A stretch of 64,000 nt of DNA, from NCBI GenBank assembly GCA_012719955.1, contig JAAXZI010000161.1, forward strand, positions 1-64,000. The letters run 5' to 3'. The stretch comes from Phycisphaerae bacterium (GTDB taxonomy: Bacteria; Planctomycetota; Phycisphaerae; UBA1845; PWPN01). A program made the position numbers and the translations under genes. The notes beneath the pieces were generated by a model. It had not been told where the DNA came from. It ran no database searches and worked only from the letters and a program-made list of their open reading frames with translations. Shown here piece after piece: positions 42,585 through 52,629 of the stretch. The stretch's first letter is position 1; every line of letters starts with the position of its first letter.

Positions 42585-43727
42585 ATGAAACGTCTTTGCA
42601 AGACATTGTCTTTACTATCTGGCCTGACCCTGGCGGCTGCGCCGGCCTGGGCCCAGACCACTGCCCCGGCCACCACACGCCCGGTCCTGCGGCTTGGGCA
42701 GGGCTCAGTCGCCACGCGCCCGGCTTCCGACGAGGTGGCTTTTACTCTCAACGGCAAGAAGTTCACTGAAGGCGATCTGGAGAAGACCTTCCGCCAGCTC
42801 ATGGGCGGTGGTCAGTTGCAGATGGATGAGAGCCAGATGGCCCGGCTGATGCAGGCCTCCCGGCGGCAGCTCATCGACGCGATGATCCGCGATGAGTTGC
42901 TTCGCGGGGAAGCCGAGAAACACAAGATCTCAGTCACCGATGCCGACCTGGAAGCGAACGCGGAGAAGCTCCTGCAACGGACCCTCAAAGAACGTTCAAT
43001 GAGTCGCGAGCAGCTCGACCAGGAGATAAAGCGGCAAGGCAACATCACGCTTGATGAGCAGATGAAGCGCATCAAGGAAGATCCCCGCTTCTACAAGCAC
43101 GTGCTGCAGGAGAAGCTTGGGCAGGCGATGTTCAAGAATCTCGAAGTCAGCGAAGAGGAAATCCAGAAGCGGCATCAGCAGGACCGCAGATACGCGGCCC
43201 AGGTTCAGGCCAGCCATATCCTGATCCGGGCGGATGCAAGTGAAGCTCCGGAGAAGCGTGAAGAGGCCCGCAAGAAGGCGGAGGAAGTGCTGGCCGAGGT
43301 CAAGAAGCCGGGCGCGGATTTCGCCGAGTTGGCCAGGAAATATTCTGACTGCCCCTCTAAGAGTCGGGGCGGCGATCTGGGCTTCTTCCCCCGGCAGGGC
43401 GCCATGGTGGAGCCGTTTGCCGCGGCCGCTTTTGCCCTGAAGCCCGGAGAGGTCAGCGGCGTGGTGGAAACCAACTTCGGTTATCACATCATCAAGACCA
43501 CCGACACCCGGCCGGCCAAGGACCTCGACGCGGTTCGCGAAGAAATCAAAGACGAAGTGCGGGCCAGCAAGGTGCAGTTCGAGTTGCAGAAGCGACTCCA
43601 GGAACTTCGGGCCGAGGCCAAGGTGGAGTACCCGCCGGGCAAGGAGCCCGCGACGCAGCCGGCGCTCGGGCGTTCCCGGCCCCCTGCTCCCACGGGCGGA
43701 CGGGCCGCCACCCAGCCGGTATCGTGA
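42585..43727 (+). CDS. Parvulin-type peptidylprolyl isomerase (SurA/PpiD-like)
   Basis: VQASHILIRADASEAPEKREEARKKAEEVLAEVKKPGADFAELARKYSDCPSKSRGGDLGFFPRQGAMVEPF. Confidence 0.9.
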   Translation: MKRLCKTLSLLSGLTLAAAPAWAQTTAPATTRPVLRLGQGSVATRPASDEVAFTLNGKKFTEGDLEKTFRQLMGGGQLQMDESQMARLMQASRRQLIDAMIRDELLRGEAEKHKISVTDADLEANAEKLLQRTLKERSMSREQLDQEIKRQGNITLDEQMKRIKEDPRFYKHVLQEKLGQAMFKNLEVSEEEIQKRHQQDRRYAAQVQASHILIRADASEAPEKREEARKKAEEVLAEVKKPGADFAELARKYSDCPSKSRGGDLGFFPRQGAMVEPFAAAAFALKPGEVSGVVETNFGYHIIKTTDTRPAKDLDAVREEIKDEVRASKVQFELQKRLQELRAEAKVEYPPGKEPATQPALGRSRPPAPTGGRAATQPVS

Positions 43728-43806
43728 GGCTTACGGAAAGAGGCACAGAGAAACGGTGAGACAAAAAGGCCGCGGGCGAATAACCGCGGCCTTTTCCCTG
43801 CGCGCC

Positions 43807-44161
43807 GGGCTTGGTTCATACGGTTTCCGTTACAAACCTGGGTAGATTCCTGCCCGGTTGTTGGTCGCCGCGCTGCTGATCGCTTGAATCTTCGCGCCCC
43901 CACCTCTGATGACGTTTGATTCTCTAAGCGGGCAATGGCGGGCCGGGTGGCCTACCTCTTCCAGAGGTGGGCCACCCGGCCCAAATGAATCGTGTGCGTT
44001 GTTCCGCATCCAACAGGGCGGGGCTCATCAATGCACGAGTTTGAATTGGGATCGGTATGAGTGGGCTTGGCCGGCCCGCGCTTGCGCTTCGGGCGCAGAA
44101 TGGGGGCTGCTTGAGCCCAGGTGGGGCGCCCAACGCACAGGATTCATTGGGGATCCGTATT
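43807..44161 (+). repeat. Dispersed ~140-bp repeat, copy B, interrupted by a hairpin-bearing insert
   Basis: Left part 43807-43910 and right part ~44108-44161 match copies A and C; insert carries ggtggcctacctcttccagaggtgggccacc (about 43953-43977) and an inverted tail motif. Confidence 0.65.
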
Positions 44162-46001
44162 ACTCGGCGACCAGGTTGAACTTTTCGAGATTGACATCCG
44201 TCCGGCCGGTGTAGATCTTCGTGGCCCGGGTCCCGACTTTCACCTGGTAGACGAAATAGAGAGCGTAGTCGCCCGTGAAATCCTGCCGCTTGATCCGCTC
44301 GAAGTGGGGCAGCTTGGCGAATACGTCGTCGCCCTGGCGAGCGGTCTCGTCCAGCAGAACCATCTCAAAGGTGGGTCTGCCGCCGACGCGGGCCAGGCCG
44401 TACATGCCCACTGGCAGGTAGGCGGTGCCGCGGGCATCATAGAGCTTGTAATCGGCGATGTTATCGCGAGCAAACCCCATGGCTTGCCCCAGCACGCTGC
44501 CCGGTTGGAGCTTCTCCAGGTTGACCTGGATCAGGCGCATGTCGGACGGCACATAAATGCTCTCGACGGGGGAACTGTTGCCCGGGACCGGCTGCCAGTC
44601 ATCCGTGAGGGTGGCCAGCAGGCGGCCGCCTCTGATGGCGCCGTTGGAGACTTCCGCGTTGCCCCCGTACTGGGTAAGCGGCGTCTCGAACGGCAGCTTG
44701 TCGGATACGAGGGCTTCCCGTGCCGGGCCGATGCCGGAGACGCGGTCATGATTGGAGGTGCTGCGGTTTGAAGGACCGGAGGGGCGCCGGCTGGCTCCTC
44801 CCGATTGCGGCGCCGGCTGACGCGGCGCGGGGGATGGTTCGGCCGCGCTGCCGTTGGCCGGGGCCTTGGCGCCCGGGGCTCCCAGGGCGACCGGTCGCTT
44901 TTTGTTGCGGTCCATGCGGGGGGTGATTTCCGCGCGGGCATTCTGCTTCAGTTCGACGAAGCTGCCCTCACCAAACTCAGCGTTCTCCGGCACCTCGAAG
45001 ACGAAGTCGAGCTTGTTGTCCTTGCCGCCCGGGCTGCGGCTGATGATTTCCCCGGCCCAGGTCTGCACCAGCTTGTTGCCGGCCTTCGCATCATTGATGC
45101 CGACGAGGAAGTACTCGCCGGACTCGCCCCGCTGCTCGTCCCGGATCACCAGGCGCACCTGCTCGGGGGTGAACTTGAGCGAATCGGCATTCGAGAAGGC
45201 CACGCGGACCGCCAGTCGCTTGTGCCCCGGCTTGGGTTGGTTCTTGCTGGCCACCAGAGAGAGCTTCTTGGGGTCTTCTTTGCTGGAGCTTTCGCGGGTG
45301 AAGAATTCGTTCTGCCGGATATCCCAGTAGCCGTCCACGTTCATTTCGGACGTGGTGGTCGTGGACATCTCGTCGCCCATGCGGGCCCGCGAGCGGTAGG
45401 CCTGGGCCATGAAGTCCGGATAGAAGTCGCCCAGGCGGTTTCGGCCGTGCAGGGCGTTGCCGGAGAGGTGCGAGACCAGCGCTACCGTGAATTCATCCTG
45501 CCGCAGCCAGGGGCTGCTGCGAATGTATTCCAGTTGGGCGGGGTCCTTCTGAGGCAATTCGGCATCGGGGATCGGCTGGTTCGTGCCCTTTTCCACCAGC
45601 GGCATGCGGGCAAAGCTCAGGATCGTGGTGCCAAACGGCAGCATCTCGAAACCGATGGAGAGCATGCCCACCACGATCATGCCGGTAATGAACCCGAGCA
45701 CGCCTCCGCCGGCGCGATCCACATAGAGGGGGAATTGCAGGTTGCCCTTGATGAGGACGTCCAGGAACGTGCGCAGCACCAGCAGCGAGACGATGAAGAT
45801 GCCCAGCAAGGCAATCGCCCGGCCGTGGTCGGGCTGATACTCCTTGAGGAGGGCGAAGTAGAGATCCTCGTAGAGGCCAAACGCCAGCGCGGCGGCCAGG
45901 ATGGCCAGGATGCAGTTGATCAGGGCGGTAAACAGCCCCTGCAGCCCTTCATAGAAGGCGACGGCCAGGATCAGGACGGCGGCGAAGAGAGAAAACCACA
46001 T
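44160..46001 (-). CDS. CvpA family membrane protein with C-terminal extension
   Basis: N-terminal 4-TM CvpA-like region with GGGVLGFITGMIVVGMLSIGF. Confidence 0.7.
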   Translation of the reverse strand: MWFSLFAAVLILAVAFYEGLQGLFTALINCILAILAAALAFGLYEDLYFALLKEYQPDHGRAIALLGIFIVSLLVLRTFLDVLIKGNLQFPLYVDRAGGGVLGFITGMIVVGMLSIGFEMLPFGTTILSFARMPLVEKGTNQPIPDAELPQKDPAQLEYIRSSPWLRQDEFTVALVSHLSGNALHGRNRLGDFYPDFMAQAYRSRARMGDEMSTTTTSEMNVDGYWDIRQNEFFTRESSSKEDPKKLSLVASKNQPKPGHKRLAVRVAFSNADSLKFTPEQVRLVIRDEQRGESGEYFLVGINDAKAGNKLVQTWAGEIISRSPGGKDNKLDFVFEVPENAEFGEGSFVELKQNARAEITPRMDRNKKRPVALGAPGAKAPANGSAAEPSPAPRQPAPQSGGASRRPSGPSNRSTSNHDRVSGIGPAREALVSDKLPFETPLTQYGGNAEVSNGAIRGGRLLATLTDDWQPVPGNSSPVESIYVPSDMRLIQVNLEKLQPGSVLGQAMGFARDNIADYKLYDARGTAYLPVGMYGLARVGGRPTFEMVLLDETARQGDDVFAKLPHFERIKRQDFTGDYALYFVYQVKVGTRATKIYTGRTDVNLEKFNLVAE

Positions 46002-46003
46002 GT

Positions 46004-47851
46004 TTATTGACCCCCTTTCTTCGGGGCAGCGCCCTGGCTTGGAGCCGGACCAGGTCGGTGGGGTGGCCGGCCGGCGCCTCCTCCACGGCTCGGGGGCGCG
46101 TCTTCATCGCGCATGACCCGAAGCACCTCATTCATGCTGGTGACGCCGCTGATGACTTTCTGGATGCCCACCTCCTGGAGGAAGAGCATGCTGTTGCTGC
46201 GCGCCTGGGCGCGGATATTGTTGATGGGTTGCCCGTTACGGATCATGTCGCGCATGGTGTCGTCCACCACGAGCAGTTCGAACACGCCGGTCCGTCCGAA
46301 GTAGCCGCTGGCCTGGCAGTTGGCACAGGGCGGCAACGGGTTGCCCTTGGCGTCAAACAGTCCCTCCGGCGGCGGTGGACGGTAAAAGTGATCGATCTTG
46401 TCGGCCGGCAAGTTGGCTTTCTTGAGCAGGGCGACGTCGGGTTTGTAGGCCTGCCGGCAGGCGATGCACAGTTTGCGAATGAGCCGCTGGCAGGATACGC
46501 CCAGTAGCACCGAGGCCACGCCGTCGGTGTCGCCGGCCAGGCTGATCAGTTTCTTGAGGGCCTCGAAGCTGTCCTTGGCCTGGATGGCCATGTAGATCTT
46601 CTTGCCGTCCTGGGCGGCCTTGACGGCCAGATGCGCGGTCTCGCGATCGGGGCAGTCGCTGATCATGACCACGTCCGGCTCGCGCCGCAGGATGGTCTGA
46701 AGCTGCCGCGAGTAGGGGGCGTCAGCCTTGGTGGGATCGAAGATGTTCTGGGTGATGTTTTCGAGCTCCATGAGCGGGGAGCGTTCGATGGTCAGCAGGT
46801 TCTGCATGAAGGCATCGTGGGCGCGAAGCGCGGCGTAGAGCGTCGTGGTTATGCCGCTGACCCTCGGCCCGCTGACGATGATCAGCCCGGAGGGCTTCGC
46901 GCAGATTTCCTCGAACTGCTTCTGCTGGGCCTCGGTCATACCCAGGTCGGCGATGCGGAGCCGGTTTTCGTCGCCGACGATCTTCAAGTTCAGACGCTCG
47001 CCCTGGGTGGTGCCGCTGGTGGCGACTTTAATGGCGGTCATGTTTGCCTTGGTGCCGCTGATAGCCGCGCTGAACGAGCCCTGCTGGGGCTTGCGCCGTT
47101 CGTTGACGTCCACGCCGGCAACGCCCTTGAGGAAGTTGAGGGCCAGTTCGGCGTTTTCCCGGGGGATCAGATCGTGCCGGGGTGTGGGCACGCCGTCGAC
47201 CAGGTATACGAGCTTGACCGCGTTGGGCGAGACGACCATCTCCACCTCGGTGGCCCGGCGCCAGAGGGCGTCGAAGAGCAGCGTCTGCGCGGCCTCGTAG
47301 GGGTCCACCTGAGTCGGGTCGGTTGGAACGGTCACTTTCTTGTTATCGTGGGCGGTCAGCCGGACGCGTTCGACGGCGTCGTAGCCCTCATCTTTCTTCC
47401 GGCCCATGCCGGCGAGCTTGGATTTAATGTGCCGGGGCGTAAACACCCGGGCGTTCACATCCACCATCCCATTTCGCATGATCACGTAGATCGCGCAGGT
47501 GCCCGCAGTGATGAGGAACCACAGGCCGAAGCCGGCGGCGAACAGGCCGGGGGTCTTCCAGGGCAGCATGAGCCAGACCACTAATCCGACCGCGCCACCG
47601 CCCAGCACGACGCCGTTCCACAGCTCGCGGTTCATCCGCTTGACGAAGACGGTGTCTTTGTCCACCCATTGGCAGAACGCCAGCCAGGGGAGTATGGCCA
47701 CCAGGATCAGGGCGATTCGCACAGGGCTGGTGTAGCCGCCGGGCGGAGGCAACTCTGCCAGAGGGGCACCCACCGCCAGGGACGCATTCAGGAGGCCCGA
47801 TCCCAGGATCAGAGCGCCCCAGCGGGCCGTTTGGGAAGGGAAGAGATTCAT
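46004..47851 (-). CDS. Membrane-anchored GspE/PilB-family protein with degenerate Walker motifs
   Basis: SGPRVSGITTTLYAALRAHD, DPTKADAPYSRQLQTILRREPDVVMISDCPDRETAHLA, CIACRQ...CANCQASGYFGRTGVFELL; hydrophobic N-terminal segments. Confidence 0.85.
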   Translation of the reverse strand: MNLFPSQTARWGALILGSGLLNASLAVGAPLAELPPPGGYTSPVRIALILVAILPWLAFCQWVDKDTVFVKRMNRELWNGVVLGGGAVGLVVWLMLPWKTPGLFAAGFGLWFLITAGTCAIYVIMRNGMVDVNARVFTPRHIKSKLAGMGRKKDEGYDAVERVRLTAHDNKKVTVPTDPTQVDPYEAAQTLLFDALWRRATEVEMVVSPNAVKLVYLVDGVPTPRHDLIPRENAELALNFLKGVAGVDVNERRKPQQGSFSAAISGTKANMTAIKVATSGTTQGERLNLKIVGDENRLRIADLGMTEAQQKQFEEICAKPSGLIIVSGPRVSGITTTLYAALRAHDAFMQNLLTIERSPLMELENITQNIFDPTKADAPYSRQLQTILRREPDVVMISDCPDRETAHLAVKAAQDGKKIYMAIQAKDSFEALKKLISLAGDTDGVASVLLGVSCQRLIRKLCIACRQAYKPDVALLKKANLPADKIDHFYRPPPPEGLFDAKGNPLPPCANCQASGYFGRTGVFELLVVDDTMRDMIRNGQPINNIRAQARSNSMLFLQEVGIQKVISGVTSMNEVLRVMRDEDAPPSRGGGAGRPPHRPGPAPSQGAAPKKGGQ

Positions 47852-48173
47852 GGCAAGTATCGCTCAGCACGAAACATAACACTGTCTTCAGGACCGCCCA
47901 TCGGTCGGGAGCAGCTTCTTCATCATAACCGCAACCGCCCGGTGTGAGTAGGGCGGCGGGGCGGCCTGAGACCCGATGGGGTCCATACCGGTTGAGGGGG
48001 CCGGCCGGGTCCTCCCCGGCCTTTGCGCCCAAAGCGACTCCGAGCCAGTCCGTACCCTTCTTGCCTGATGGCAAGCACATCAGGACTGGTTGAGCCGCGC
48101 CATGCGTGTTCGGTTTTCTCACCCCTGCCTGTGGTACCCGTTTTGACCGGATTTCCTGCCCATTCCGGCTCTC

Positions 48174-49373
48174 TCAGCCCAGAATGGCAGCCCCGCCGGT
48201 GCTGATGCCCTTCAGTCGCATCTTTAATTCTTGCGGGTTGGGTGAAGCTGCATAGGCCGTTGAGGTCTCAATGAACTCATTTTCCACGAGGTTCTTGAGG
48301 CACTCATTCATGTCCAGCATGCCTTCGGCCTGGCAGGCCCGGATGACCTTGCCGATTTCATCCTCACGCTTCTCATCGATCAGCTTGCGGATGGTCGGAT
48401 TGGCAAACATGATCTCGACCGCCGGTACCCGGGCAATGCCGGGCTTGATGCAAGGCAGAAGCTTCTGACAGATGATAGCTTGAAGGTTGAACACCAGGGT
48501 CTGGCGGACGAGATCGCGGGAGCCCTCCGGGAGCAGGTCGAGCACACGGGTGACGGTCTGGGCGGAGCCCGAGGCGTGCACGGTTCCGAAGACCAGGTGG
48601 CCGGTTTCGGCGGCATTCAGTGCGGCCATGAAGGTTTCGGCGTCGCGCATTTCGCCGACCAGCACGACGTCCGGGTCTTCACGCATGAGGTACTTGAGGG
48701 CTTCGCCGAAATCTTTGACGTCGATGTGTACCTCGCGCTGGTTGATGAGGGCTTTCTTATCCTCAAAGAGATACTCGATCGGATCCTCGATGGTCACGAT
48801 GTGACAGGCCCGATGGGCGTTGATGTAATCGAGGGCGGCCGCAATCGTCGTGGACTTTCCGGAGCCGGTGATACCTGCCAGGAGCACGAGGCCCTGGTGG
48901 TATTCAGTGATTTTGTAAATCGATTTCGGAAGGCAGAGCTGATCAAAGTTGAGAATCGTCTTGTTGACCCGGCGGGCAGCCACGCTGAGGGTGCCGCGTT
49001 GACGGAAGATGTTGACGCGGAAGCGGTCGGAGCCGCCAAGCTGGTAGGCGAAGTCGGAAGCGCCTCGCTCGGCGAGCTGGCGCTTCTGCTGGTCGGTCAT
49101 GATCTCGAACCAGATGGCTTCCACTTCCTCGGCGCTCAGGGGCGGACCTTTGATGGGGCGCAACTCGCCCTTGTAGCGGACGTGCACGCGGGCGCCGCTC
49201 TTGAAGTGCAGGTCGGAAGCCTGGATATCCACCATGTACTTCAGGTACTTGTGGATCTTCGGCTCCTTCTTGGGCGTGGCGGGTATCCCCTGACCATTGT
49301 CCCCAGACGCGCTCTCGCTGTCCGAAATGTTCATTTCCAGCCCGCTATCCGCTTTGATGTCCGTATCTGCCAT
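48174..49373 (-). CDS. PilT/PilU-family twitching ATPase
   Basis: LLAGITGSGKSTTIAAAL (intact Walker A), REDPDVVLVGEMRDAETFMAAL, GTVHASGSAQTVTRVLDLLP. Confidence 0.9.
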   Translation of the reverse strand: MADTDIKADSGLEMNISDSESASGDNGQGIPATPKKEPKIHKYLKYMVDIQASDLHFKSGARVHVRYKGELRPIKGPPLSAEEVEAIWFEIMTDQQKRQLAERGASDFAYQLGGSDRFRVNIFRQRGTLSVAARRVNKTILNFDQLCLPKSIYKITEYHQGLVLLAGITGSGKSTTIAAALDYINAHRACHIVTIEDPIEYLFEDKKALINQREVHIDVKDFGEALKYLMREDPDVVLVGEMRDAETFMAALNAAETGHLVFGTVHASGSAQTVTRVLDLLPEGSRDLVRQTLVFNLQAIICQKLLPCIKPGIARVPAVEIMFANPTIRKLIDEKREDEIGKVIRACQAEGMLDMNECLKNLVENEFIETSTAYAASPNPQELKMRLKGISTGGAAILG

Positions 49374-49396
49374 GATGCAATCTGCCTCCTCCAGGC

Positions 49397-50167
49397 TCAC
49401 AGCCGAACCGGGATGCCCCGGTCGGCCATGAAACGCTTGGTTTCATGAATGCTGTAGGTTCCAAAGTGAAAAATGCTTGCCGCCAAGGCGGCATCGGCCT
49501 TGCCGATCGTGACGGCATCGGCCAGATGCTGCGGGCAACCCGCCCCACCGGACGCCACGACGGGGATGGTAACGGCCTCGGCCACTGCCCGGGTGATCCC
49601 CAAATCATAGCCGTTCTGCGTCCCATCAGCGTCCATACATGTCAGGACGATTTCCCCGGCTCCAAGTTCTTCCACGCGTTGGGCCCAGGGGACGGCTTCC
49701 AGCCCGGTGGGGATTCGCCCCCCGTTGATGTGGACGTCCCAGACCTCGCGGCCGTCGCGGCGGACTCGCTTGGGGTCGATGTTGACCACGATGCACTGGC
49801 GGCCGAAGCGTTCCGCCGCCTGACGGATGAAGTCGGGGTTGCGCACCGCGGCGGAATTGATGGAAACCTTGTCGGCTCCGGCGTTTAAGAGTCTGCGAAT
49901 ATCTTCCAGGTGACGGATGCCCCCGCCGACGGTGAGGGGCATAAAGACCTGCTCAGCGGTCCGGGCGACCACGTCGAGGAGGATGTCGCGTTGTTCGTGG
50001 CTGGCGGTGATATCGAGGAAGACCAGCTCGTCAGCCCCGGCCGCCTCGTAGCCGCGGGCGATTTCCACGGGGTCGCCGGCATCGCGCAGATTGATGAAAT
50101 TGACTCCCTTGACTACCCGACCGGCATGCACGTCGAGACAGGGAATAATGCGCTTTGCAAGCATCAA
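49397..50167 (-). CDS. hisF: Imidazole glycerol phosphate synthase subunit HisF
   Basis: [55 protein letters not shown]. Confidence 0.95.
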   Translation of the reverse strand: MMLAKRIIPCLDVHAGRVVKGVNFINLRDAGDPVEIARGYEAAGADELVFLDITASHEQRDILLDVVARTAEQVFMPLTVGGGIRHLEDIRRLLNAGADKVSINSAAVRNPDFIRQAAERFGRQCIVVNIDPKRVRRDGREVWDVHINGGRIPTGLEAVPWAQRVEELGAGEIVLTCMDADGTQNGYDLGITRAVAEAVTIPVVASGGAGCPQHLADAVTIGKADAALAASIFHFGTYSIHETKRFMADRGIPVRL

Positions 50168-50551
50168 CCGCTACTCATTCAGCAGGACACATCGAGCAAA
50201 TCCTGGCCAATGGCTGGCCACTCCAGCCTGGGGCGGGTGTCACCGACCCTGGCCTTCGCCCCCTCCCAAACCCGGTCGAGGACTGAAGGTATGGCCCTTC
50301 GGCGGGAACGGATCTGGCCGGCCAAGACGATTCGTTCAGCAGACCGGAATCCGTTATCGGTATTGTATCTGTTTGTAAGTGCCCCGTTCAAGGGGAGGAT
50401 CTTCCCATTGGTATCACACGAAGGGCCGCTGTTTCGGGGGTGTTCAGGAAGTCGCGGGTGGCTTTTACCCGCTGCTGAATCGTACATTTGGGTATCACCG
50501 GCCTGTACCGGGGTCCGGTAAGCCTTGATCAACCAACTCGGAGAGAACCAG

Positions 50552-50995
50552 ATGCTGGACACGCGGATGGGGGAAGTGTTGTGCCGGATGGGGATTATTC
50601 AGAAGGAGGATATCGACAGGATCCTGAGCCAGCAGCGGCAGACCCGACAGAAGTTCGGGCAGATCGCGATTCGGCTGGGCCTGGTTACTCAGGAGCAGAT
50701 CTGGGAGGCCTGGGCGCGGCAACTGGCCGAGCGCGAAGGCATTGACCTGGATGCCGTGGGCAGCGACACCCCCGCGGTGGAGACGCTCCCGCTGGCAACG
50801 GCCCGGCGTTTTGGGGTGGTTCCCCTTCGGCTGTGGGGTCAGAACCTGGTGGTGGCCGCACCGGCCGACATCTCCGGTGCGACGCTGGAGCAACTGGCCC
50901 GGGAGACGGGGTGCCAGATTCACGTGTGCGTTTCGACGTCCTCCAGCATTCGCGAGCACCTTCAGCGGCTGTCCGAGGCCATGTGCGCCGCCTGA
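50552..50995 (+). CDS. Stand-alone MshEN (GspE N-terminal II-like) domain protein
   Basis: TRMGEVLCRMGIIQKEDIDRILSQQ and KFGQIAIRLGLVTQEQIWEAWARQL; start at MLDTRMGEVL. Confidence 0.75.
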   Translation: MLDTRMGEVLCRMGIIQKEDIDRILSQQRQTRQKFGQIAIRLGLVTQEQIWEAWARQLAEREGIDLDAVGSDTPAVETLPLATARRFGVVPLRLWGQNLVVAAPADISGATLEQLARETGCQIHVCVSTSSSIREHLQRLSEAMCAA

Positions 50996-52629
50996 GCGAC
51001 CGGCGGACCGGCAGTCGCTGTCGGGCCATCGGGCAGGTCTCGGCCGAAGGGGATCTCCTGCAGAGGGATTTCCGGGTGTTTGGAGGCGAAGTAGCGCAGC
51101 GTCCAGTCATTCGGAAAGAGCAGGACGGCGTTGTCGGACGCATCCCGGGCCAGTTTGACGCCGCCGGGCAGGATCAATTCGCGAAGCTGATTGCCGGATA
51201 CCTCCGGGGAAACCCAGCGCAGGACGGTCCAGGGAGCCGGCTCCAGGCGGGTTTCGACGTTGTACTCGGTTTGGAGGCGGTACTGGGCCACGTCGAACTG
51301 GAGAGCGCCCACCGCGCCGAGGATGGATACCCGGCGCGCCTCGTCGGGATCGTGGAAAAGCTGGATAACGCCTTCGCGTTCGAGTTGTCCGAGGCCCTCG
51401 CGGAACTGCTTGGCCTGGGCGGTGCCGGCGTGCAGATACGCGAAACACTCGGGGGCGAAGGGGGGGATGCCGTGATAGATGAGACTGCCATCCTCGGTGA
51501 GGGTATCGCCCACGCGAAATTCTGAATGGCCGACGATGCCGATGATGTCGCCGGCGAAGGCTTCGTCGATGGTCTCGCGGTCCTGGCCGAAGAGTTTGTG
51601 GGAGCTGGCCAGGCGCGTCCTGCGCCCGGTGCGCGGGTGAATGACGGTCATGTCGCGTTTGAACTGTCCGGAGCAGACGCGGACGAAAGCCAGCGTATCG
51701 CGATGCCGGGGATCCATGTTGGCCTGGATCTTGAAGATGAAGCCGGAAAACTGGGCGAGATCGGGTGGTACCGACCGGCCAATGGCCTCGCGCGGACCGG
51801 GGGCGGGGGCCAGCTCCAGGAAGGAGTCGAGCAGCAACTGGACGCCGAAGTTATTGGCCGCGCTGCCGAAGAACACCGGCGTGAGATCGCCCCGTCGCAC
51901 AGCCTGGCGGTCGAACGTGGCGCCGGCGACCGTAAGCACCTCCAGCTCCTCGACAACCGGATCGAGCAGATGGGCGGGGATTCTCTCGCGGACCAGCGGA
52001 TCGGAAAGGCCGGCCACCTGGACCGGGGCCTTGTAAGCCCCGCCGGGGGTGCGTTCGAAGAGATGCATCCGGCTGGTGAGACGATCGAAGACGCCGCGGA
52101 AATCCGGGCCGGAGGCCAGCGGCCAGTTCACCGCATAAGCTTGCATCCCGAGGACGCTTTCCAACTGGTCGAGCAGCCAGAGAGGTTCGCGCGCCGGGCG
52201 GTCGAGCTTGTTCATGAAGGTAAAGATGGGAATCCGCCGGCGACGGCAGACCTCGAAGAGCTTGCGGGTCTGGCTCTCGATGCCCTTGGCGGCGTCGATG
52301 ACCATGATCACCGAATCGACGGCCATCAGCACCCGGTAGGTGTCCTCGGAGAAGTCCTTGTGGCCGGGGGTGTCCAGCAGGTTGATGACGTAGCCGTCGT
52401 ACTCGAACTGGAGCAAGGTCGAGCTGACGGAGATGCCGCGCTGCCTTTCGAGCTCCATCCAGTCGGAGGCGGTGGCGCGCTGGTGTTTGCGGGCGGTGAC
52501 CGAACCGGCCAGTTGGACGGCCCCGCCGTAGAGCAGGAACTTCTCGGTCAGGGTGGTCTTACCGGCATCCGGGTGAGAGATAATCGCGAAGGTCCGGCGG
52601 CGCCGGATCTGGTCATTAAGGCTGGGCAT
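50962..52629 (-). CDS. prfC: Peptide chain release factor 3
   Basis: RRRTFAIISHPDAGKTTLTEKFLLYGGAVQLAGSV; LLDTPGHKDFSEDTYRVL. Confidence 0.95.
   Translation of the reverse strand: MPSLNDQIRRRRTFAIISHPDAGKTTLTEKFLLYGGAVQLAGSVTARKHQRATASDWMELERQRGISVSSTLLQFEYDGYVINLLDTPGHKDFSEDTYRVLMAVDSVIMVIDAAKGIESQTRKLFEVCRRRRIPIFTFMNKLDRPAREPLWLLDQLESVLGMQAYAVNWPLASGPDFRGVFDRLTSRMHLFERTPGGAYKAPVQVAGLSDPLVRERIPAHLLDPVVEELEVLTVAGATFDRQAVRRGDLTPVFFGSAANNFGVQLLLDSFLELAPAPGPREAIGRSVPPDLAQFSGFIFKIQANMDPRHRDTLAFVRVCSGQFKRDMTVIHPRTGRRTRLASSHKLFGQDRETIDEAFAGDIIGIVGHSEFRVGDTLTEDGSLIYHGIPPFAPECFAYLHAGTAQAKQFREGLGQLEREGVIQLFHDPDEARRVSILGAVGALQFDVAQYRLQTEYNVETRLEPAPWTVLRWVSPEVSGNQLRELILPGGVKLARDASDNAVLLFPNDWTLRYFASKHPEIPLQEIPFGRDLPDGPTATAGPPVAQAAHMASDSR

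Noticed and set aside
44805-46010. 401-aa + strand ORF antisense to cvpA-like gene
   Set aside because: Composition typical of antisense reading (His/Asp/Gln-rich), no domain.
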